DNA from: Fimadaptatus sp050946055
GTDB lineage: Bacteria; Bacillota; Clostridia; Christensenellales; Aristaeellaceae
DNA: 64,000 nt
Assembly: GCA_050946055.1 (NCBI GenBank)
Contig: JBMNUB010000001.1
Span: forward strand, 1-64,000
Direction: 5' to 3'
A program made the translations under genes and the position numbers. Positions 8,089 through 18,800 of the stretch are shown piece after piece. The notes under the pieces are model-generated. The model worked only from the letters and a program-made list of their open reading frames with translations. It was not told where the DNA came from and searched no databases. Numbering within the stretch: position 1 is the stretch's first letter; each line of letters starts with the position of its first letter.

Positions 8089-10812
8089 TTACCTCTCCAG
8101 ACGCACGCCATCCGGCTCTATGCCGTACTCCTCGAATATCGTGAGCCGGTTATCGTCGCACAGCCATGCCTCGGGCAGGTAGTAGCGGCTCTGCGCCGGG
8201 CAGCGCATGAAGCGGCCTATGTTGTGGCCGTTCAAGTATATCTGCCCCTTGCGCATCTCGCCCATGGACAGGAACAGGCTGCGCGCCGCCTCGGGGCGGG
8301 GGAAGGTGGTGGTGTACCACGCAGGAGTGTAGTTCTGCCCGTGAGCGCGTATCTCGGCGAAGGGAACCAGCAGCTTGTCCTGACGGCCGGCGGCGGAGAT
8401 GTGATCCGCACGCCCCTCGTAAGGCAAAGCTTCGTTCAGCGCGCACCAGCTCCAGTCGCCTATGCGGTCGCTGTCCTTAACTATGAACGCCTGAGCATGG
8501 CTGAGTAGGTGCTCCACGCTGCCGGGACACTGTATGGTCAGCTCGTTGTCGCTCTCGCTGCACTTGGGCAGATAGCAGTGCCACGTGTGCGAACCGCCAT
8601 CCTTGTAGCCGAAGGACTGCCATGGACGCTTTACCATGTGTATGTGTTCGACTTCCTCGCCGCCCATGGTCACGAAGCAGGGCGCATCGTGTACGACCAG
8701 CAGTATGCGCTCGCTGCGCTTTAGCTGTACGCGCCAGCTTATCGTGTCCACCTCGCGCGCTCCGGTCAGCGCCGGACTATATAGATAGTCGGCGGCGCGC
8801 TCGCTGAGCATGCTCTTGCCGATATAGGTCGCGCCTGCAAGGCTCATCTGGCGCGAATCGACGTATACATCGCCCGATATGCCCAGAGGCATGGAGTCCA
8901 GACAGCAGCGGCCGGTGTCCTCGCTGAGCAGCAGTATCTCGTTGTCGCCCTCTATGAGCTGCACGGTCACGCGCTCGCGCAGGCGGTCGGCGGGGTTGGC
9001 GTAGTCGAAGCGCTCGTTCTCGGTGCGGCGCTCGCCCAGCTCGCCCGCGAACGCGCCGTTTACGTATACCGCTACGCGCGTGGAGGCGCAGGCCGCAGTC
9101 AGCGCGCCGGTGCGGGCGCAGTCGCTGTGTATGTGGCCGCGATACCATACGTAGCCGTTCAGCGCGCCCAGCTTCTCATGGAACATGGGCGCGTCTATGG
9201 GCGCAAACTCTGCGCCTTCCAGCGCGTCGCGGCGCTCCCAGCGAGTCAGCTCAGGCAGCGCGGCGGGCGCGGGCGCGGCGCATATGCTGCGCGCAGTCAG
9301 CGCATTGCCGTCGGATTCAAACACGCGCTCCCAGTCGCCGGGCTCAAACTCCTCGCCGTCAAAGGCGAAGTCGCCGCCGAATATTACCCTGTCGCTCAGC
9401 AGCCAGGTGTGGCGCGCGGTGCGCTCATCCATGACGATTATGTTCATGCCGTCAATGCAGATCAGCTGCGGCCTGTCAAGCACTATGCCCGAATGCTCCT
9501 TGCCGTTGACCGATGCGGTGAACTCCTGCCCGGCGCTGCCGTAGAGCATCAGCGCGCCCCGGCTCTCGCCCAGCAAGAACAGATCGGCCCAGTCTATCAC
9601 ATTGCCGCATGCGCGCAGACCGTCGGCCAGCGCGCCACCGTGTACCCCGGTGAAGCGGATGTCGCGCCTGTTGCCGCCCAGCTTAAGCGAAGTGCTGGCG
9701 CGCTCGCCCGCAACGACTATGACGCCGCCGCGCTCGCCCATGTCAAAGCGGGTCGCGCGGGCGCTTACTGCGTCCACGGCCTCGCTGCGCGCACCGGCTA
9801 TGTCGCTGCCATAGCAGTCGAGGAACGCGCCGAAGGGTTTGAGCGCATAGTACTTGCTGCGCGGGCGCAGCGCATCGCCCACGGGATAGGCGCTGGAGTA
9901 GGAGGTGGCTATGTTGGACGCGCCGTTGAAGCCGAAGTTGGTGCCGCCTATGAACATGTACATGGTGGCCATGGCGTGACGCAGCGTGCATTCCACTATC
10001 CAGCGCGCCACGTCCGCATCGGGCATGCCGGTGGGGACGGGCTTTTGCCAGAACACCATGGGGCCTGTCCACAGCTCGGATATTATCGAGGGTTTGCCGG
10101 GCTGATAGGCGCGCAGCTCGTCTATGATGTCGAAGCTGCTGCAAGTGTTGTATGTCACGGTCATGTTGAGGCGCTCGTACAAGCGGGGATCGTACATGTC
10201 CGCATCATAGTTTATCGCCATGCGGCCGGTGGGAGCGTGGCAGTTGCACGCGGTCACGGCCACGTCGCAGCCCGCGTCGCGCAGTATGCCGGTGACCTTA
10301 TCTATGTAGGATGTGGTGCGCGCATCCCAGCCGCCGTGATACTCGTTGTCGTTCTGTATTGAGATGATGCTGCCGCCGTGCGTTACCTGACGCGGCGCGG
10401 CAATCTCCATCACGCGGCGCAGCCAGCGCTCGGTGTTCTCCATAAAGACCGGCTCATCGGTGCGCTGCTCAAGGCGCTCGTCGTTGAGCAGCCATGCCGG
10501 TATGCCACCGCCGGTCCACTCGCCGCAGATGTACGGGCCGGGCCTGAGCATGACGTACAGCCCCAGTTCCTGCGCCAAGTCCAAAAACGCCGCCAGGTCC
10601 CTGTCGCCCTCGAAGTCCCATACGCCGGGGCTGGGCTCGTGTATGTTCCAGGCCACATAGGTGCTGACCGCATTCAGCCCGGCGGCGCGCGCAAGTTCCA
10701 GCGCCCGCCTCCACTCGCTGCGCGGGAAGCGGTAGTAGTGTATCTCGCCCACGTACAGCCACACGCGCCTGCCGTCAATTATGAACGAATCGCCATCAAA
10801 TGAGTAATTCAT
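8089..10812 (-). CDS. beta-galactosidase, glycoside hydrolase family 35
   Basis: Exo-acting beta-galactosidase of clan GH-A, 907 residues. The N-terminal TIM barrel starts at residue ~12 (IDGRRVWLYVGEIHYYRFPR) with the family hallmark LRPGPYICGEW near 95-105. The acid/base Glu is expected in SIQNDNEYHGGW (~150) and the nucleophile Glu in IISELWTGPMVFW (~245). Beta-sandwich domains follow, with a jelly-roll motif near the end (QIYLNGHNIGRF). There is no signal peptide, so it acts on imported galactosides. GGAGGA precedes the ATG, and a strong promoter lies upstream. It is monocistronic. The family is firm; linkage preference (for example beta-1,3 versus beta-1,4) is not readable. Confidence 0.93.
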   Translation of the reverse strand: MNYSFDGDSFIIDGRRVWLYVGEIHYYRFPRSEWRRALELARAAGLNAVSTYVAWNIHEPSPGVWDFEGDRDLAAFLDLAQELGLYVMLRPGPYICGEWTGGGIPAWLLNDERLEQRTDEPVFMENTERWLRRVMEIAAPRQVTHGGSIISIQNDNEYHGGWDARTTSYIDKVTGILRDAGCDVAVTACNCHAPTGRMAINYDADMYDPRLYERLNMTVTYNTCSSFDIIDELRAYQPGKPSIISELWTGPMVFWQKPVPTGMPDADVARWIVECTLRHAMATMYMFIGGTNFGFNGASNIATSYSSAYPVGDALRPRSKYYALKPFGAFLDCYGSDIAGARSEAVDAVSARATRFDMGERGGVIVVAGERASTSLKLGGNRRDIRFTGVHGGALADGLRACGNVIDWADLFLLGESRGALMLYGSAGQEFTASVNGKEHSGIVLDRPQLICIDGMNIIVMDERTARHTWLLSDRVIFGGDFAFDGEEFEPGDWERVFESDGNALTARSICAAPAPAALPELTRWERRDALEGAEFAPIDAPMFHEKLGALNGYVWYRGHIHSDCARTGALTAACASTRVAVYVNGAFAGELGERRTENERFDYANPADRLRERVTVQLIEGDNEILLLSEDTGRCCLDSMPLGISGDVYVDSRQMSLAGATYIGKSMLSERAADYLYSPALTGAREVDTISWRVQLKRSERILLVVHDAPCFVTMGGEEVEHIHMVKRPWQSFGYKDGGSHTWHCYLPKCSESDNELTIQCPGSVEHLLSHAQAFIVKDSDRIGDWSWCALNEALPYEGRADHISAAGRQDKLLVPFAEIRAHGQNYTPAWYTTTFPRPEAARSLFLSMGEMRKGQIYLNGHNIGRFMRCPAQSRYYLPEAWLCDDNRLTIFEEYGIEPDGVRLER

Positions 10813-10841
10813 GTTGCGCTTTCCTCCAATGATTTTAATTG

Positions 10842-10870
10842 ATTCTATTACGCATGGGAGCTAAAGTCAA
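10842..10870 (-). promoter_or_regulatory. promoter of GH35
   Basis: On the minus strand TTGACT (10865-10870), 17 bases, TAGAAT (10842-10847), about 30 bases before the start codon. The remaining gap to 11140 is of lower GC and shows no convincing gene. Confidence 0.8.
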
Positions 10871-11147
10871 GGGATTTTGTGGCGGTTAAGATTGTTGTGT
10901 GTTATTGCTTATGAATGCGTCAAAAGCGATGCTGCAATGGCCATCGATATGTTGAGACGGATTCTGCGCGGCTCGGCAGGCGCGGCATCTGTTGCGGTTG
11001 CAGGCAAAATACGTGGATATATGTGCATCGAGCATACAGATATCAGGGCAGTCTCGCATATTGTAAATCGCAATCAAGCTCATGCCGCCATAACGAGCGT
11101 ACGAGTCCATATCACAAGCAAATTTATCTTATGAAGGCTAGGCCGCT

Positions 11148-11176
11148 TGCTTTTAGCTTTCGCCTGTGATAGGATA
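11148..11176 (+). promoter_or_regulatory. promoter of the TIM-barrel gene
   Basis: TTGCTT and TAGGAT are spaced by 17 bases, about 50 bases before the start; GACAGGAGGCG then supplies the ribosome site. Confidence 0.6.
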
Positions 11177-11224
11177 TCCGCAAGGCAAGCGCGAAGGCGC
11201 TAAGTGACAGGAGGCGAATGACTT

Positions 11225-12454
11225 ATGACATTTCCTGTGGGGTTTTGGAACTATCCATCCATAGATACTATGGAGCCGGACGAGGTAAAGGTGTGGGCCG
11301 ATTGCGGCATGACGGTGACTATGAGCCCATCGTATGAGGTGCGCCCCGATACCGTGGATAAGCTGCGCCGCATGCTGGACGAGTGCGTGAAGTATGGCAT
11401 GAAGCTGATAATGCGCGACCCGCGCACTGCATGGCAGGGCGCGGCCAGCGACCCGGAGGGCTATCGCGCGCGCTTTAAGCAGGCGTATGCCGACTTTGGC
11501 ACGCACCCGGCGGCGTATGGCTTCTTCATAGGAGATGAGCCTGCGGGAGATGAGCAGTTCGCCGACTGCCAGACCGCGCTCATGATTCAGCAGCAGGAAG
11601 CGCCCGAACTGGTGGGCTTTTTGAACTTTAATCCGTATTGGCCGGGCATGGAACAGACGCATCTGGGCGGCAAGGAGTTTGACGTTTGGGCGCGCGACTT
11701 CGCCGCAAGCTCGCACTGCCGCATGATGTGCTATGACTGCTACTCTCAGATGAACCCCGAGGATGACGGCATAGACCGTTACTTCCTCAACCTGCGCAAG
11801 TTCAGCGAGGCCGCAAGGGCGGCACATGTGCCGATATGGACAACGCTTCTGTCCGTGGGTCACTTCCGCTATCGCTGCCCCAATGAGGACGACATGCGCT
11901 GGCAGGTGTCCACGGCCGTGGCCGCGGGCTGCAAGGGGCTGTTGTGGTTCACATTCTACTCCAACCGCTATCGCAACTACCGCAATGCGCCCATAAACGA
12001 TCAGCGCCAAAAGAGCATAGTGTACGACTGGCTGGCGCAGACGCTGCTGCGCTTCAAGGCGGACTATGGCGAGCTGATGATGAAGCTAGAGCTGGACAGG
12101 TGCTATCATCTGGTCAAGAGCTACGGCGGCTATCCGCTCTATGAGGCGGGAGCCCATCCGCTGATAAGGCGCGCATTCTCAGACCACGATGTGCCGGGCA
12201 TGCTGAGCGTGTTTAAGGACGGCGAGGGTCGCGAATACATAGCGCTGGTCAACAACAGCCCCTTCGAGAGCGACCTGTTCAAGCTGGCACTCGAGCCGGG
12301 TACGCACGCGATAAATGTGCGCGAGAACGGCGCGGACGAGCAGGATATGGCGCTGAATCATCACGACGCATTCTACCACGAGGACGGGGATGAGGTGCAG
12401 GCTGGCGTATGGCTTGCGCCGGGTCAGATGGAGCTGTTCAGGCTGGAGCGCTGA
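11225..12454 (+). CDS. TIM-barrel protein, possible uncharacterised glycoside hydrolase
   Basis: I do not recognise a named family. The 409-residue protein begins FPVGFWNYPSIDTMEPDEVK and alternates strands and helices like a (beta/alpha)8 barrel: MTVTMSPSYEV, KLIMRDPRTAWQG, AAYGFFIGDEPAGDEQF, RMMCYDCYSQM, VPIWTTLLSVG, GCKGLLWFTFYS. The acidic loop GDEP at the end of a strand is where clan GH-A enzymes keep their acid/base Glu, and a later aromatic strand end suits sugar binding. A beta-sandwich C-terminus (EYIALVNNSPFESDLFKL, ending MELFRLER) resembles GH42-like C-terminal domains. There is no signal peptide. It is flanked by GH35 and GH20, so a glycan role is likely, but no activity should be assigned. 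Confidence 0.6.
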   Translation: MTFPVGFWNYPSIDTMEPDEVKVWADCGMTVTMSPSYEVRPDTVDKLRRMLDECVKYGMKLIMRDPRTAWQGAASDPEGYRARFKQAYADFGTHPAAYGFFIGDEPAGDEQFADCQTALMIQQQEAPELVGFLNFNPYWPGMEQTHLGGKEFDVWARDFAASSHCRMMCYDCYSQMNPEDDGIDRYFLNLRKFSEAARAAHVPIWTTLLSVGHFRYRCPNEDDMRWQVSTAVAAGCKGLLWFTFYSNRYRNYRNAPINDQRQKSIVYDWLAQTLLRFKADYGELMMKLELDRCYHLVKSYGGYPLYEAGAHPLIRRAFSDHDVPGMLSVFKDGEGREYIALVNNSPFESDLFKLALEPGTHAINVRENGADEQDMALNHHDAFYHEDGDEVQAGVWLAPGQMELFRLER

Positions 12455-12633
12455 TGAGCATGTTTCGGCGCTGGCGGCGCGATCGCATGGAGAACGGCGG
12501 CCGCTTCACCGATGGTCATGGCCGCTGCACATGGCGCAAGGCCGATTGCAAGTGGATTTTGCAGCACAATGAGCGCAATGCGTTCGCAGCATGTGCCGTG
12601 CCTATGCTCAAACAATTCATATGACTACATAAA

Positions 12634-12680
12634 GGGCGCGCCGCGCGTATGGAAGAAGTTTTCCATATGCGCGGCGCGCC
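12634..12680 (+). terminator. long hairpin terminator
   Basis: The palindrome GGCGCGCCGCGC...GCGCGGCGCGCC continues through TATGGAA/TTCCATA and is followed by TGTTTGTG. It is 180 bases after the TIM-barrel gene and could also stop transcription from the convergent GH20 gene. Nothing else is evident in 12681-12870. Confidence 0.75.
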
Positions 12681-12870
12681 TGTTTGTGCGAGTTAAAGGG
12701 CATTTCAGCGCAAAGCGTAATGCGAGGGAGGGAATGCGGCGCATGCTCACGGTACGCGGCGCATGCAAGCGCATCGCGCCCATGACGGTTCGTTCATGCC
12801 GGTAGCAGAGCCGGAACTGCATGCCATGGCGCGCAAGCCAACGCAGTTACAGCGCGTCCTCATGCCGGCA

Positions 12871-14952
12871 TCAATGCGCCTGACCCCATTCGCGGCCATT
12901 GTCGCCGTCGGTGCGCGTGAAGGGTGCGGGCTCGGCGTACCATTCGTCGCTGCGCGGTGCCCAGAAGTTGGTCAGCGGGCGCGCGAACAGGAAGTCGTTC
13001 ATGTTCTTGAACGCGGGCAGGGGACGGTGGCCGTCGCTGAGATGCTCTATGAAGTCGGCCAGCGCCATGAGGTTGGCGCGCGTGTTCGCCAGGCGCAGTA
13101 TGCTACCGCCCTCCAGACCAAGCACGCGGCGGCATTCAGTCAGGAACGCCAGCGGTTCGTCAAAGGCGGGCAGGTGCGAGCGCAGCTTGGCCGCCGCGCC
13201 GCTGAGCAGCTCGCGGAAGCGCTCGGCGTCGGTGTACTGCACATGCGCAGCTGCATCGTATGCCTCGTAAAGCTCCTCGGCCCACGTGAACTTCTCGGCC
13301 AGATAGCGGTACAGCACCAGTCCACCCTTCATAAAGGGCAGGTCTGGTGTGGGTACGGCCTTGGCTTCGATTTCGCTCCACAGCGCCGCAAGACGCTTGA
13401 GCGCCGCACGGAACTCATCCAGCGCGCCGCCGCTCAGCGCATGCGCATAATGCACGAACGAGCCCAGCGGCGAATCATCCAGATATGCGCTCTGCCTCAG
13501 ATACGAGCCGCTCAGACCGCCCTTGAAGCGGCACAGCATTTCGCCCTGCGCGTCGCCTGCCATGTGCCAGTACTCAAGCAGGGGTACATCCGCGCCGTAA
13601 GTCTGCGCAGCGTAGGCGCGGAATACGTCGTCCGCCGTGCGCCCCGGCACGAAATCGACCGCTGAGCCTTGCCACATCAGCGCCGAAGCCGAGGCATAGA
13701 GCGGCCCCATCTGCGCGCCATGATAGCCATGGCCGTATATCCAGTCGGTAGCCAGACCTCCGCGCACATCGAAGCGGAAGCCGTCGGCAAAGTAGTCGCG
13801 CTGGTTTATGTACTGGCCAAGGCTGGTGGTCGCAGTGGCCGCGCCGTGTACCGAGGTGGACAGTATCATGTCCGCGCCCGCATCCGCCAATAGCTCTATG
13901 GCCTCGGTATGCGCCGAGTCATAGCTCCAGTCGTATATCACCGTGCCTTCCATGAGCTTTTTCGCCTTGGCCATGTCCGCGCCGTCCTTGAGGAAGCCCA
14001 GCAGCATGTCGCTCCATATGCCCATGCGGCGTCCGCGCGACGCCAGTATGCCGCGTACCCAGCAGTAGTAGTCTATGTATATGGAGGCCTTGTCCATGTC
14101 TCCGTACTGCGCGCGGCAGCGCTCGCATACGCCCAGCGCCTCGACCTCGTCGCCGCCTACGTGGATTATCTCGCAGTCGAAGGCGTCCATTATGTCGTTC
14201 AGCGCCGCCTCTATCAGCGCGCGCGTGCGCGGGTTGGAGGTGCATAGTGCCGCAGAGTCGGCCACGCGCGCATCCTGAGCGGCGGCATCGTATTCGCCCA
14301 GATCGTGAAACGCCTGCGCGCCCAAGAAGTCGCCGGTGTGTCCCAGCACGTTGAGCGCCGGTACTATGGTGATGCCATAGCGCGCCGCATAGCTCTGCAG
14401 CGCACGCGCCTGAGCGGGCGACATGTAGGCGGGATTGTGCGTCTCGGGTATGGAGGGAAACTGGAAGCGCCACTCCAGATACAGGTATACGGCGTTGTAC
14501 TTAAGCTCGGCCATGGCGCGTATGAAATGGCGCAGGTATTCGTCGCGATAGTCCACATTCATCTGCGCATACGATATCTGCGCGCCCCTGTGCCGCCATA
14601 CGGGCTTGTCGGCGATCACGCCGCAGGGGAGCGCATCGCCGTACTGACGCGCGATGTGGCCAAGCGTTATAGCGCCGTACAGCGCGCCGCAGTCAGCGCT
14701 TGCCATTATGCGCACACCGCCCGGAGCTATTTCGATAATATAGCCCTCGGGATCGTCAAAATAGATGCGCAGTTCCTCACAGGATAGATTTCGCTCAAAG
14801 CACACGGGAAGCGCGCCCGCACGCGCAAACCTGCCTGCGGCTTCCGCCATGATGTCGCTGTCAAAGCTTTGCGCGCAGTACAGCGCGCCGTGCGCAAGTC
14901 CGTCGTTCAGCGCCACATGCGCCGGGCAGGGAGTCAAAAGCAGCTTGTCCAT
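12871..14952 (-). CDS. beta-N-acetylhexosaminidase, glycoside hydrolase family 20
   Basis: Removes terminal GlcNAc or GalNAc by substrate-assisted catalysis. It has 693 residues: an N-terminal GH20b-like beta domain (ending PCGVIADKPVWRHRGAQIS), then the catalytic barrel. Hallmarks are FQFPSIPETHNP, the strand VPALNVLGHTGDFLG, and IIHVGGDEVEALG near residue 265, containing the Asp-Glu catalytic pair; WSYDSAHTEA and DWIYGHGYHGA follow. There is no signal peptide, unlike most GH20 enzymes of mucin foragers, so chitobiose-like or mucin oligosaccharides would be cut inside the cell. AUGGAGGUAG precedes the ATG. Monocistronic with its own promoter. Confidence 0.92.
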   Translation of the reverse strand: MDKLLLTPCPAHVALNDGLAHGALYCAQSFDSDIMAEAAGRFARAGALPVCFERNLSCEELRIYFDDPEGYIIEIAPGGVRIMASADCGALYGAITLGHIARQYGDALPCGVIADKPVWRHRGAQISYAQMNVDYRDEYLRHFIRAMAELKYNAVYLYLEWRFQFPSIPETHNPAYMSPAQARALQSYAARYGITIVPALNVLGHTGDFLGAQAFHDLGEYDAAAQDARVADSAALCTSNPRTRALIEAALNDIMDAFDCEIIHVGGDEVEALGVCERCRAQYGDMDKASIYIDYYCWVRGILASRGRRMGIWSDMLLGFLKDGADMAKAKKLMEGTVIYDWSYDSAHTEAIELLADAGADMILSTSVHGAATATTSLGQYINQRDYFADGFRFDVRGGLATDWIYGHGYHGAQMGPLYASASALMWQGSAVDFVPGRTADDVFRAYAAQTYGADVPLLEYWHMAGDAQGEMLCRFKGGLSGSYLRQSAYLDDSPLGSFVHYAHALSGGALDEFRAALKRLAALWSEIEAKAVPTPDLPFMKGGLVLYRYLAEKFTWAEELYEAYDAAAHVQYTDAERFRELLSGAAAKLRSHLPAFDEPLAFLTECRRVLGLEGGSILRLANTRANLMALADFIEHLSDGHRPLPAFKNMNDFLFARPLTNFWAPRSDEWYAEPAPFTRTDGDNGREWGQAH

Positions 14953-14985
14953 TTGCGGCTACCTCCATGAGATGATATATGTTTG

Positions 14986-15014
14986 AGTATAATTCCTTTT
15001 GTGCGCACTGTCAA
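14986..15014 (-). promoter_or_regulatory. promoter of GH20
   Basis: On the minus strand TTGACA (15009-15014), 17 bases, TATACT (14986-14991): close to consensus, about 35 bases before the start codon. Confidence 0.85.
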
Positions 15015-15152
15015 TCGCGGATAAACTGCGCTGAGGGTGTTTGCGCTTGGCCATCGACGTTTCGGACACATTGAGGCATGCGCTGCGGGTGTTTGTGCAG
15101 CAGGGACTGCATCGATGCCGCCATGCTCGCGGATGGGAAGGGCGGGGTGCAA

Positions 15153-15615
15153 GCGCGTCCCCTGCGGCTTGCGCGGGCATGCGTACCCATCGCGACTTAC
15201 ATAGGCAAGCGTACCATTCGAGATTTGCGTAGGCAGCGTGTTCCTGCAACCTGTGTAAGCAAGCGCGTCCCTGCAACTTGTGCGGGTATGCGTAACCCTG
15301 CGGCTTTGTGGCATGCGTACACCTTGCAACTTATGCGGGCATGCGTAACCCTGCGGCTTATGCGGGCATGCGTACCCATCGCGACTTACATAGGCAAGCG
15401 TACCCATCGCAACTTGCGTGGGCAAGCATGGCCCTTGCGACTTGCATAGGCAAGCGCGTCCCTGCAACTTGCGCGGGCATGCGTATCCCTCGTGACTTGA
15501 GCAAGCACAGTCCTCGCGACTTGTGCGAGCAAGCACGTCCCTGCGGCTTATGCGGGCATGCGTACCCATAGTTACTTGCATAGGCAAGCGCCCCTCACAG
15601 CTTGTGCGGGGCAGG
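15153..15615. repeat. ~27-bp minisatellite, about 17 degenerate units
   Basis: Units of 25-28 bp follow one another head to tail with consensus CGTCCCTGCGACTTGCG then GGCAAG. Two alternating flavours are seen, one with CGTACCCATCGCGACTTAC then ATAGGCAAG, the other with GCGGCTTATGCGGGCATG. The array fills more than half of the 895-base gap between the GH20 promoter and the 3' end of the large secreted protein. Frames through it are open because the unit is often 27 bases, but no start signal supports coding. Confidence 0.88.
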
Positions 15616-15847
15616 GCGGACGGATACAGCTGTGCAAGGCCGGCAATGCGTGCATGGGCGCGATGCGCATTTGCCCGGCGGCAGGGCATGCGCTGCAAGC
15701 AAGCGCGCGCCTGCATGCTCAAATGTGCTTGAATGCATAAATGAGCGGCTCAGCCATGAGGCCAAGCCGCCCGGTGCATATTGTGTTGTACGGAGTATGA
15801 AGGCCATTTGCCGCATCTGCGCCCGTTCACAGCGCATTGATCGCCGC

Positions 15848-18800
15848 TTACTTGTCCTTTTCGGCGGAATGCGTGGGCAACAGGTTCTTTATGCGGTCGG
15901 CGACGTTGGTGGGCTCGGGCTCAGTCTCGACCGGCTCGGGCTCAGGCTCTGGCACGGTTATGGCGTCGGTGCGTATCACAAACTGCAGCGAGCTTATGAC
16001 ACCGTTTTTCTCGGAGGTAAACGAGTTCACGGGCTCATTCGAGCCGGTCAGGTCGGCTATCATGTCGTCTATCTCGTCATCAATCTTGCTGTCGATGTCG
16101 CGAGTCTCCTCGCGCATGCTGTTTGTGCCATCCAGTAGCTGCTTGGTGCCGTGACCCAGCTCCTTGGCGCCGCTGAGCAGCTTGCCAAGACCCGAATCCT
16201 CCTCTTCGTCGCTGCCATAGCTGCCGGCCAGCTCATCCGCGCCGTCCAACAGTTCGTCCGCGCCGTCTGCCAGCTCGCCCACGCCGTCCACATAGTCGCT
16301 TAGTCCCTCGTAGAACTCGCTCACGCCGTCCAGACTGTCGTGCAAATCGCTGAGTGCGCGGTAGGCTTCGCCGTTTACGCCGTTCTCCTCAAGCGCCTCG
16401 GCGACGCTGTCCAGATACTCGTGACCCTTCTTCTGCTCGGCGATGTTGTCCTCGATTATCTGCTGCACCTTGCCGGAGCGCATCTGCTCGTCTATGTTCT
16501 CGTCGATGAGCTTTTTGACGGCATCGGTTGCCATCTGTTCGTCTATGTTTGCCTCTATGAGCGCGGCTATCTCCTCGGAAGCGAGCTGTTTGGCGGTCTC
16601 GCTCTCGATTATCTTCGCCACCTCTTCGGAGGCCTTCTGCGCCTCTATCTGCTGAGCTATCAGCGCCTTGACCTCGCTGGTCTCCATCTGCGCATTCACC
16701 TGAGCGTCTATCAGCGCCTTGACGTCATCGGTCTCCATCTGTGCATCGGTCAGGCTCTCTATGTGCGCCTGAACCTCGGCGCTGTTCATCTGCGCGTCCA
16801 CCAGCGCGGCTATCTCGCTCTCGGTGAGCGAGGAAAGCTCGTCGCGTATCTGCTGGCGCACGGCGGAGATGACTTCGGTGCGCACCTGCTCGCGTGCGGC
16901 GGATTCGGCCTGCTTGCGCAGCTCGGGATCCTGCATGCGCTCGCGCGTCTCGGACTCTATCTGTGCCTGTATGTCATCGCTGCTGAGCGCGCTATCGACC
17001 TGAGCGTCTATCTGCGCCTGAACCTCGGCGCGTTGCAGCTTCTGTTCGACCATGGCGTCCAGCTGCTCATCGGAGGGCGCGGATATTTCGTCGCGTATCT
17101 GCTGGCGCACGGCTGCTGTGGTCTGAGCGCGTATCTCGGCCTCGGCGGCAGAGGTGACCTGCGCGCGTATCTCCTGCTCGGCCTCGGCGAGCTTCTGATC
17201 TGTGGCGCTGTCTATGCGGGAGATTATCTCGTCGCTGCCCATTTTGCCGGATACGGCGGAGTCTATCTGCGAGCGTACTTCGTCGCTGTTCATGCGTTCG
17301 TTGAGCGCGGAGTCTATGTCAGTCACGCCCTGCTCGATGAGCTGCGCGCGGATCTCGTCGCGCACCGATTCGGTCACTGCGGACTTGACTTCATTGCGCA
17401 CCGATTCGGTAACGGCCTCACGTATGGAGTCGGATACGGTATTGAGCTGCGCATTGGTCTGCTCGTCTATCTGGGCGCGAATCTCGTCGCTGCTCAGGCG
17501 CTCGGAAACCAGCGCGTCTATCTGGGCGCTTATCTCGGCGGAAGCCATCTTCTGCTCGACCAGCGCGTCTATCTGCTCGTCGCTCAGGCTGGATAGCTCG
17601 TCGCGTATCTGCTTGCGCACTGCCTCGACCACTTGGGCGCGTATGGCCTCGCGGTAGGCGGCTGTTACCTGAGCGTGTACCAGCTCGTACAGCTGGCCGT
17701 CTATCATGTTCTGTATCTCATCGGAGGCCATCTTCTGCTCGACGGCCGCGTCTATGAGCGCCTGTATCTCGGGGGAACTGAGCTTCATGTCGATTATCGC
17801 ATCCAGCGCATCGCCGCCGCCGGACAATGCCTGCTCAAGCTGCTTGCGCACCTCCTGCTCGACCTTGCCGCGCACCTGCTGACGCGCTATGGGCATCACC
17901 TTGCCCAGCACCTGCTCGCGTGCGCCCTCAATGACCTTCTGCTCAACCTGAGCGTACACAGCCTGCTCGACCTGCGGGCGCACCTTCTCGGACACGACTG
18001 CCTCGACCTGAGTGCGCACCTGCTCGCGGGCGGCGGCGCGCACCTGGGATTCGACCTCGTCATAGACCACTTCGCGCACCTTGCGCGCCAGAGTGCGGTC
18101 GGCTTCCTCGTATACCTTGTCGTCCACCTTGTCCAGCAGCTCGGCCTTGAGGCGGGTCAGCTCGGAGTCGTAGTTGTCTATGGTCAGCTCGCTGAGCTCT
18201 ATGCCGAGATCATCGAAGTCAGCGCGGGACTTTTCCAGTTCCTCATTGGCGGTGTCCAGCACGGCTTCGAATATCTCCTTGGCTCCGTCCATAAGCTCCT
18301 GCGAATGGCTGTCCAGCTCTACCGCGCCGTCGTACATCTCCTGTGCGCCGTCGCGCAGCTCTACCGCGCCGTCATACGCCTCCTGCGCACCGTCGATGAG
18401 ATCGTTTGCGCCGTCGTATAGCTCCTGTGCGCCGTCGTCCATATCGGCTATCGCGTCCACTATGTCGTCCAGCTTGTCGCTTATGCCGCTGTCATCCGCG
18501 TCCACCTCCAGATCCATGCGCAGGCCGTTTATCGATATCTCGCTGGTCTCAAAGCAGGTGGTGTTGGCGTTTATCTCCAGCTCCTTCTCGGTGCCGGGCA
18601 GGAGTATGTATGTGAGCTGCTTTAGGCTGCCCACGTTGGCCTCGGTGGCGCCGGGCGCGCTTATCTCGCTGAACGCGCCCGTGTCCAGCGACAGGCTCAT
18701 CTGCAGCGCGTAGCTGTCGAAGAAGTTGCCGCCGCAGTCGGGATTGCGCTTTACGCTTATCACTATCCGCGCCTTACCCGCGCGACCGGCTATCTCGTCG

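Noticed and set aside
9127..10362. Long open frame opposite the GH35 gene (411 codons); similar long frames lie opposite most genes
   Set aside because: It mirrors the codon bias of the real gene (high GC, few stops in antisense frames), has low-complexity composition and no family motif.
10871..11130. Possible small gene in the GH35-TIM barrel gap
   Set aside because: Frames on both strands are short, start without ribosome sites and resemble no family.
14934..15722. 262-codon Cys/Arg-rich frame through the 27-bp minisatellite
   Set aside because: It overlaps the GH20 promoter and start, has no initiation signal and consists of minisatellite units.
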